A DNA stretch of 8,742 bases from assembly GCA_003575245.1 (NCBI GenBank), contig NMQN01000105.1, positions 1 through 8,742 of the forward strand. Direction: 5' to 3'. Both the position numbers and the translations under genes were made by a program. Of this stretch, positions 5,368-8,742 are shown piece after piece. Below the pieces are notes generated by a model. That model was given only the letters and a program-made list of their open reading frames with translations. It did not search any database and had not been told where the DNA came from. This DNA is from Candidatus Atribacteria bacterium 1244-E10-H5-B2 (GTDB lineage Bacteria; Atribacterota; JS1; SB-45; 34-128). Position 1 is the stretch's first letter, and every line of letters starts with the position of its first letter.

Positions 5368-6207
5368 TTATTCTTCTGACTCTAAAAAACAATACTCAGA
5401 AGATTCAACTGCCGGATTACCGGCTAAATCTGTAATAGGAGTGGGAGGATCATTAGGAATATTAGGATCAATAAAATCCTCGTAAGCGACCCGGAGTATA
5501 TTTCCAACAGAAGCTAAGACAGTAGCACCTTTTAGTTCTACCACTTTAGGGGATATTAGCTTAGCAGATGAAAATTCTTCAAGGAGTTTGCCTGGTAATA
5601 TATCCGCATTCTTCGCAATCCAATCCTTTGGATTTTCTGCAGTAGCTTTGTCTAGCTCTTCGCTAAAGGTAGCTGTTACGGTAAGGTTAAGCGGAGCAGG
5701 GAGAATCCCAACCGCAGTTACTTTTACCATTTCCGGAGCAACTGTATCTAAAGTAAATTTATATTCAGTAGAAGGATCACTTTCAGCAAAACCGAGTTCT
5801 TTAGCAGTAGCATAAATAGTCTTTGTTCCGTCTGCACCTAAGTTATCTTCAGATACAAAAACTATAAAATATTCGGATAGTCCATAAGCAGTACTTGTAC
5901 CCACTATTACCCCACCAACATATATATTTACTTCGGAATATTTTGGAGCAAATCCTGTAACAAGTATACCATCAGTTACTTCTTCTTCGTTAATGTATTG
6001 AGTAGCCGAAGAGTAAAGGCTAATAATCCCTGTATCTTCTAAGTCATAACTTACATTAGTTATTTTTTCAATAACTGGAGTAACTGTCAGAGGTAATACT
6101 GGATCTGGCTCTGGCTCTGGATCTGGCTCTGGAGTTACACCGAGACAACCGACAAAGAGGAAAGAAGCCATAGCAACCACCATTAACATAATTAAAAGTT
6201 TCTTCAT
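5368..6207 (-). CDS. Secreted lipoprotein with Ig-like domains
   Basis: The 279-aa product starts with a signal peptide (MKKLLIMLMVVAMASFLFVG) and a lipobox Cys21, so it should be lipid-anchored on the outside of a membrane. A Pro/Glu/Asp linker (PEPDPEPEPDP, residues 26-36) follows. Residues about 45-155 and 156-279 look like two beta-sandwich domains: the first with VTGFAPKYSEVNIYVGG, the second with LDTVAPEMVKVTAV and VTATFSEELDKATAENP, typical of bacterial Ig-like/SbsA-type domains. The start has AAGGAG eight bases before ATG 6207. It is not a known replication or virion gene. A surface function in the host, such as blocking superinfection or changing adhesion, is a reasonable inference. 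An operator-like dyad lies upstream. Confidence 0.85.
   Translation of the reverse strand: MKKLLIMLMVVAMASFLFVGCLGVTPEPDPEPEPDPVLPLTVTPVIEKITNVSYDLEDTGIISLYSSATQYINEEEVTDGILVTGFAPKYSEVNIYVGGVIVGTSTAYGLSEYFIVFVSEDNLGADGTKTIYATAKELGFAESDPSTEYKFTLDTVAPEMVKVTAVGILPAPLNLTVTATFSEELDKATAENPKDWIAKNADILPGKLLEEFSSAKLISPKVVELKGATVLASVGNILRVAYEDFIDPNIPNDPPTPITDLAGNPAVESSEYCFLESEE
6101..6133 (-). repeat. Hexamer tandem repeat in the lipoprotein linker
   Basis: Five and a half copies of GG(A/C)TCT (plus strand) encode the PEPDPEPEPDP linker. Unit changes by slippage would keep the frame and only alter linker length. Confidence 0.7.
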
Positions 6208-6318
6208 TTTTTTTTCTCCTTAAAATTTTAATTTTTGAGTAGTCCTTAATCTCCCTGCTTATGATCAGTAAAAATTTCATAAACAACTCTCCATATCTCG
6301 ACCTGATACGAGTTAAGG

Positions 6319-6380
6319 CTAGCCAATTGACTAATCAATTGACTAGTAAATAATACGATAAAATCCGGGAGAAGTTTCAA
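6319..6380 (-). promoter_or_regulatory. Lipoprotein promoter candidate and 28-bp operator-like dyad
   Basis: On the minus strand TTGAAA (6380-6375) and TATTAT (6355-6350) are 19 bp apart, a little long. A 28-bp dyad (6319-6346, 12 of 14 pairs), built on CTAG, CAATTG, CAATTG and CTAG, would cover the start of transcription and suits a repressor site. The leader to the ATG at 6207 is about 135 nt and no gene is seen in it. Confidence 0.5.
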
Positions 6381-6396
6381 TCCGGTTTACAAAGAG

Positions 6397-6482
6397 GGGC
6401 CCGTTTAGGTCCTATGGCCAAGAGGCAAAGTCCCCGGGGTTTAATCGGGTTTACCGAAACTCTTAGCCAACCTTGCGGGCCC
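6397..6482 (-). ncRNA. Structured RNA downstream of the 75-aa gene
   Basis: On the minus strand three nested stems form: 6482-6476/6403-6397 (CGGGCCC type, 7 bp), 6473-6469/6411-6407 (5 bp, one G-U) and 6468-6460/6424-6416 (9 bp, one G-U), closing a loop with a small UCGG/CCGA hairpin and a CCCCGGGG palindrome. Both G-U pairs fit only the minus-strand transcript. It starts ten bases after the stop codon at 6493 and differs from the two-hairpin family. The function is unknown. Confidence 0.5.
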
Positions 6483-6492
6483 TCCTAATTAT

Positions 6493-6720
6493 TTATTTCG
6501 GTACTCGTCTTTCGTTCTCGACCCTCTTCTCTTTTATCCGTCTATCCTTCTGAAAAGTTACATAAGGAACGCTAATAATTTCTCCGGCTAATAGCCTTTT
6601 TTTGATTTTCTCAAGTCCGGAGAAATATAATTTTAGCCTTTTCCTGCAGGATTCAAAACTAACAGCAGAAGATTTATTAATTTTCCCGGCACTTTCTTTA
6701 AAAATTTTTATTACTATCAT
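6493..6720 (-). CDS. Hypothetical basic protein, 75 aa
   Basis: I do not recognise this gene. The product is rich in Lys and Arg, mainly helical at residues 15-45 (SFESCRKRLKLYFSGLEKIK), with a very basic, probably unfolded C-terminus. No membrane segment is seen. ATG 6720 is 19 bp after the zinc-ribbon gene, with a G-run (GGGGGGG) ten bases upstream as ribosome binding site. It appears to be the last gene of the small-gene block. Nucleic-acid binding would fit the charge but is not shown. Confidence 0.6.
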   Translation of the reverse strand: MIVIKIFKESAGKINKSSAVSFESCRKRLKLYFSGLEKIKKRLLAGEIISVPYVTFQKDRRIKEKRVENERRVPK

Positions 6721-6739
6721 AAAATAAAATCCCCCCCAA

Positions 6740-6847
6740 TTATTTTTCTTTTATAAGTTCTAATTTTCCACCACACTTTTGACAAGTTCCTTTTACTCCC
6801 CAACCATACCAAACCGCACCGCAATTTTGACATCTGTATTCTGGCAT
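6740..6847 (-). CDS. Small zinc-ribbon protein, 35 aa
   Basis: The product begins MPEYRCQNCGAVWYGWGVKG and continues TCQKCGGKLELIKEK. Two CxxC knuckles (Cys6/Cys9 and Cys23/Cys26), each followed by Gly, are the pattern of a rubredoxin-like zinc ribbon binding one zinc ion. It is little more than the ribbon itself. A perfect-looking site (AAAGGAGATTG) precedes ATG 6847. It lies between the 211-aa gene (33 bp upstream) and the 75-aa gene. Ribbons this small usually bind nucleic acid or protein; here it is a candidate partner for the element's RNA structures, which is speculation. Confidence 0.8.
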   Translation of the reverse strand: MPEYRCQNCGAVWYGWGVKGTCQKCGGKLELIKEK

Positions 6848-6880
6848 TTTTTCAATCTCCTTTCATTATTTTAAATTAAT

Positions 6881-7516
6881 CTATTCGATAAGTTTTCCTA
6901 AAATTTTCTGTAATTGTGATTTGTGTACCCTGATCCCTAGCTGACAAAATCCGTCGGTACTGATTTCTAGATCTATCTTTGTTTTCGTAGGAATAACAAA
7001 CCCCGGCAATATCTTCTCCGGTTTTCCGACTGAAACTTTAGAGAGTCCTGGCTGTTTCAGTACCCGGTTAAAGGCCTTTTTGATTAGCTCGAAAACATTA
7101 TCTAGGAGGATTGCTTTTTTTATCAAATCCTGCTCTCGGATAGTAACTTCAATCCAAGTTTGCCTACTGATCGGCTCATAGTCCCGAACCCAACTTGCCG
7201 GCTCCACTAGCTCTGAATAGCGTAATTTTAGATAGATCTTTAAAGCCTCTGAAGTACTCTTCATTTTGCAAAACATCAGATTAGAGTAACTGTACCGGGT
7301 ATAGGTTTCCAAATAATTAACTTTTACCCCCTGTTTAATTTCGGTAAGCAAAAAATTATTTATCTCTTTAAATAGATCCTTTTCCCACTCCGGTCTATTC
7401 CTCAAAAAAGTTTCTTCATTAAAGGTTTTCATTATATTAAATCCCCTTTCGATTTTTTCTTTTCTCTCTTCTAAAAATTGCGACTTAAAATCATAATCAA
7501 CGACTTCTTTTTCCAC
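6881..7516 (-). CDS. DUF5655-like protein, 211 aa
   Basis: Residues about 60-155 resemble the DUF5655 domain. Visible are a YLETYTRYSY segment, ALKIYLKLRYSELVEPASWVRD, then WIEVTIREQDL and FELIKKAFNRV, the last being the domain's usual end. DUF5655 often accompanies nucleases or restriction genes, but its activity is unknown, and no catalytic motif is seen here. The remaining C-terminus (IDLEISTDGFCQLGIRVHKSQL) may be a second small domain. Two starts are possible: GTG 7516 with AAAGGGGG, right after RNA element copy 2, or ATG 7432 (residue 29) with AAAGGGG ten bases upstream. The first 28 residues are highly charged. Confidence 0.75.
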   Translation of the reverse strand: MEKEVVDYDFKSQFLEERKEKIERGFNIMKTFNEETFLRNRPEWEKDLFKEINNFLLTEIKQGVKVNYLETYTRYSYSNLMFCKMKSTSEALKIYLKLRYSELVEPASWVRDYEPISRQTWIEVTIREQDLIKKAILLDNVFELIKKAFNRVLKQPGLSKVSVGKPEKILPGFVIPTKTKIDLEISTDGFCQLGIRVHKSQLQKILGKLIE

Positions 7517-7536
7517 AGAAATACCCCCTTTAAATA

Positions 7537-7618
7537 TCCCCTATCCCCCAGACGAAATTTACTAAAAGACCGGGGGACAGGGGACCGGCAGTCCGGGGAA
7601 TTGGAAACCGGACCACCG
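7537..7618 (-). ncRNA. Two-hairpin RNA element, copy 2 (upstream of the 211-aa gene)
   Basis: On the minus strand the first hairpin pairs 7618-7608 with 7596-7586 (11 bp, two G-U pairs) and the second pairs 7584-7570 with 7551-7537 (15 bp, two G-U pairs). The second stem has a different sequence from the other copies (UCCCCUGUCCCCC instead of CCCUGCUC) but keeps full pairing. It starts seven bases after the 29-aa gene stop and ends just before the AAAGGGGG site of the next gene. Confidence 0.85.
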
Positions 7619-7625
7619 AATCAAT

Positions 7626-7715
7626 TCACTTATTCCCTTTTTTCTTTTCTTTTTTAATGCTATATGCAATTATCCCAAAAACTATTAAAACCATAACGAT
7701 AAAATACCATTCCAT
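7626..7715 (-). CDS. Small single-span membrane protein, 29 aa
   Basis: The product MEWYFIVMVLIVFGIIAYSI is one membrane helix, followed by a strongly positive tail KKEKKKGNK, so the tail should stay in the cytoplasm. The gene has a strong site (AAAAAGGAGGG) before ATG 7715 and sits exactly between RNA element copies 3 and 2. Its plan resembles the 36-aa gene upstream, so the two may share an origin or act together. A role in lysis, membrane attachment or exclusion is possible; nothing identifies it. Confidence 0.75.
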   Translation of the reverse strand: MEWYFIVMVLIVFGIIAYSIKKEKKKGNK

Positions 7716-7738
7716 TATTAACCCTCCTTTTTAAATAT

Positions 7739-7826
7739 CCCTGCTCCCTGAAAAAGCACCGACTCTAAAACAGAGAGCAGGGGATCGATGATCCGGAGAA
7801 CCCTAGCCAGAAAAACCGAATCACCG
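7739..7826 (-). ncRNA. Two-hairpin RNA element, copy 3 (upstream of the 29-aa gene)
   Basis: On the minus strand the first hairpin pairs 7826-7816 with 7796-7786 (11 bp, two G-U pairs, 19-nt loop) and the second pairs 7782-7771 with 7750-7739 (12 bp, one G-U pair). Compared with copy 4, pairs 4 and 6 of the first stem change from C-G to U-A and from G-C to A-U, so both partners change together. It starts seven bases after the 36-aa gene stop. Confidence 0.85.
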
Positions 7827-7833
7827 AGTTATT

Positions 7834-7944
7834 TTAAAGCCTTTTCTTTGCAATATCTTCTTTTAATTCTTTGCCCGACTGGTAAGATATTAGTCCCATC
7901 GCTAGAAAAACAACTATCGGAATCGAAATCAAACACCACCACAT
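7834..7944 (-). CDS. Small single-span membrane protein, 36 aa
   Basis: The product begins MWWCLISIPIVVFLAMGLIS, one hydrophobic helix, and ends YQSGKELKEDIAKKRL, a charged cytoplasmic tail. ATG 7944 follows an ideal GAAAGGAGG. It starts 22 bp after the 43-aa gene stop, without an RNA element between them, and is followed by RNA element copy 3. I recognise no family; the small size and position next to virion genes are common for phage membrane proteins such as lysis accessories. Confidence 0.75.
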   Translation of the reverse strand: MWWCLISIPIVVFLAMGLISYQSGKELKEDIAKKRL

Positions 7945-7966
7945 AATTTTAACCTCCTTTCATTTA

Positions 7967-8098
7967 TTATTTAGTATTATTGTTTCTTTTTATTTTCGGC
8001 TTTTTAAATACTCCGATATTTTTAGATTTGAATTTGAAGAAGTCCTTAGTCGGTGTTATAGTTCCCGAAGGCTCGATTGTTTTCTTTTTCTTTTTCAT
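7967..8098 (-). CDS. Very basic small protein, 43 aa
   Basis: The product starts MKKKKKTIEPSGTITPTKDF and ends FKKPKIKRNNNTK; more than a third of its residues are Lys or Arg and there are almost no acidic ones. It is probably unfolded alone. ATG 8098 follows AAAGGGGG. It is the first gene after the capsid-accessory gene and is preceded by RNA element copy 4. A role in binding or condensing DNA, perhaps inside the capsid, or in binding the RNA elements, fits the charge but is only inference. Confidence 0.7.
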   Translation of the reverse strand: MKKKKKTIEPSGTITPTKDFFKFKSKNIGVFKKPKIKRNNNTK

Positions 8099-8122
8099 TT
8101 TTTACCCCCTTTCTTAGAGATT

Positions 8123-8206
8123 CCCTGCTCCCCGGGGAAATGATTACAAAAGCCGAAGAGCAGGGCCCGGCAGTCCGGTTCTGTCCTTAGTCCGGCCGGA
8201 CCGCCG
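8123..8206 (-). ncRNA. Two-hairpin RNA element, copy 4 (upstream of the 43-aa gene)
   Basis: On the minus strand the first hairpin pairs 8206-8196 with 8178-8168 (11 bp, one G-U pair, 17-nt loop) and the second pairs 8165-8153 with 8135-8123 (13 bp, two G-U pairs). The second stem ends 11 bases before the AAAGGGGG site of the 43-aa gene. This copy is closest to copy 1 in the second hairpin. Confidence 0.85.
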
Positions 8207-8221
8207 AATTATTCGAAATAT

Positions 8222-8280
8222 TTGATTTTTTTCTTTAATTCCTCTATAATAAAAAAGATCGATTAGGAATTTCCAAATCG
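8222..8280. promoter_or_regulatory. Overlapping opposite promoters with a 21-bp operator-like dyad
   Basis: On the plus strand TTGATT (8222-8227) and a perfect TATAAT (8245-8250) are 17 bp apart. On the minus strand TTGGAA (8276-8271) and TATTAT (8251-8246), 19 bp apart, could start the small-gene operon. A 21-bp dyad (8260-8280, nine of ten pairs, outer arms CGATT/AATCG, inner GGAA/TTCC) overlaps both start regions and looks like a repressor site. Confidence 0.45.
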
Positions 8281-8290
8281 GTAATATCGC

Positions 8291-8334
8291 AATAAAAATG
8301 GCTCATTTCTTCGCGGAGGCGGGTCATTTTTATT
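8291..8334. terminator. Inverted repeat after the capsid-accessory gene, possible terminator
   Basis: AATAAAAATG (8291-8300) pairs with CATTTTTATT (8325-8334) around a 24-nt loop, starting three bases after the stop codon at 8338. The arms themselves are T-rich in both directions. The weak, AT-only stem makes this a tentative two-way terminator; from the plus-strand promoter at 8222 it would bound a short antisense RNA of about 80 nt. Confidence 0.4.
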
Positions 8335-8337
8335 TTA

Positions 8338-8742
8338 TCATATCGCTGCAGGATATTGTCCTCCAACTTTCTCGTCGATTGCTCCCTTCTTCTTTCCTCT
8401 GATCAGTACAGCTGAGCAAATCCCGGTGTTACTTGTGGTCGTTACCTTCGTTGCAATAAACGGCAAACCGGTTGTTAATTCCTCCCCGCCAAACCAAACA
8501 TAACTATTCGCTTTTGTCGTTGCGAAAGTGGTAAAACTGCCAGTCTCGGCAATACTATCTAAATAATAGCCATCTTTTGCTTCTATGGTTAAAACTCCTG
8601 CACTTTCACTTGCAAAAGCTTTTTCAGTATCAAAGCCAACAGTAGCGTCGTTTATACAAGCTAATATTCCTACTCCGTCAGCTTCATCATCACCAGTAGA
8701 AGACCATTCACCACCAGAAGAAGCCGCACCAGCCGCCCCTGA
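8338..8742 (-). CDS. Probable capsid accessory/decoration protein, 3' part (starts at 513)
   Basis: This open frame enters from the window end and stops at TGA 8340-8338. Its first 30 residues repeat those encoded at 92-182 (such as SSGGEWSSTGDDEADGVGIL), then it continues ACINDATVGFDTEKAF and ends VGGQYPAAI. Joined with the 5' part the reading frame is continuous: 331 plus 404 bases make 245 codons including the stop. The C-terminal half is again beta-rich (GVLTIEAKDGYYL, NSYVWFGGEEL, FIATKVTTTS). This is the authentic C-terminus, in contrast to the chimeric end near base 70. Confidence 0.7.
   Translation of the reverse strand, partial: SGAAGAASSGGEWSSTGDDEADGVGILACINDATVGFDTEKAFASESAGVLTIEAKDGYYLDSIAETGSFTTFATTKANSYVWFGGEELTTGLPFIATKVTTTSNTGICSAVLIRGKKKGAIDEKVGGQYPAAI

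Noticed and set aside
6068..6286. Minus-strand frame of 72 codons overlapping the lipoprotein start
   Set aside because: Its Arg/Ser repeats come from the hexamer repeat read in another frame; the lipoprotein frame has the signal peptide and the binding site.
2634..8206. CRISPR or ordinary dispersed DNA repeats as explanation for the four RNA elements
   Set aside because: The copies are far apart, not in an array, vary in sequence and conserve pairing rather than identity.
7537..8206. Intrinsic terminators as explanation for the hairpins before the small genes
   Set aside because: The stems are followed by ribosome binding sites and start codons, not by T-runs on the minus strand.
1..8742. 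tRNA or rRNA genes
   Set aside because: I found no cloverleaf with a TTCGANTC-type arm and no rRNA-like sequence on either strand.

Overview
The window looks like one complete small circular mobile element, probably a phage-related satellite, a phage-plasmid or a minimal virus, read slightly past full circle. All 14 protein genes I can support lie on the minus strand. Bases 92-182 are repeated exactly at 8651-8741. Closing the molecule there gives a circle of about 8,559 bp and restores one uninterrupted 244-codon reading frame across the closure. Bases 1-91 do not fit this circle: they copy the inside of the capsid gene (1396-1486) and look like a chimeric tail. The DNA is AT-rich with strong, G-rich ribosome binding sites (AAAGGGGGT, AAAGGAGG), and one gene encodes a bacterial lipoprotein, so the host is a bacterium. 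I cannot name its phylum; a Clostridia-, Atribacterota- or Thermotogota-like host is only a guess.

Layout, read along the minus strand: a replication-initiator-like winged-helix gene (5115-4660) lies behind a control region (5116-5367) with a dyad-covered promoter and two pseudoknot-type arrangements. Next come three copies of a 17-bp dyad (4544-4635), two unrecognised genes (53 and 129 aa), a short tyrosine recombinase (3464-2886), an excisionase-type HTH protein (2570-2103), a hairpin-rich non-coding stretch, an HK97-fold major capsid protein (1753-563), and a 244-aa probable capsid accessory protein (513-92, continuing 8650-8338). A block of small genes follows: 43 aa basic, 36 aa and 29 aa membrane proteins, a 211-aa protein resembling DUF5655, a 35-aa zinc ribbon and a 75-aa basic protein. 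Last is a secreted lipoprotein (6207-5368).

The gene set suggests an element that replicates itself, can integrate and excise, and makes its own capsid shell and a shell-associated protein. No terminase, portal, prohead protease or tail gene is visible. It would therefore need a helper phage for packaging and tails, or package in an unknown way.

The most striking feature is a family of four related RNA elements of 82-88 nt (2634-2715, 7537-7618, 7739-7826, 8123-8206), each placed just upstream of a gene. Each folds into two adjacent hairpins. Sequence differences between copies keep the pairing, including two Watson-Crick covariations, and all 16 G-U pairs work only in the minus-strand transcript. 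This points to a selected RNA structure, probably a shared leader or processing signal for this element. I do not recognise the family.
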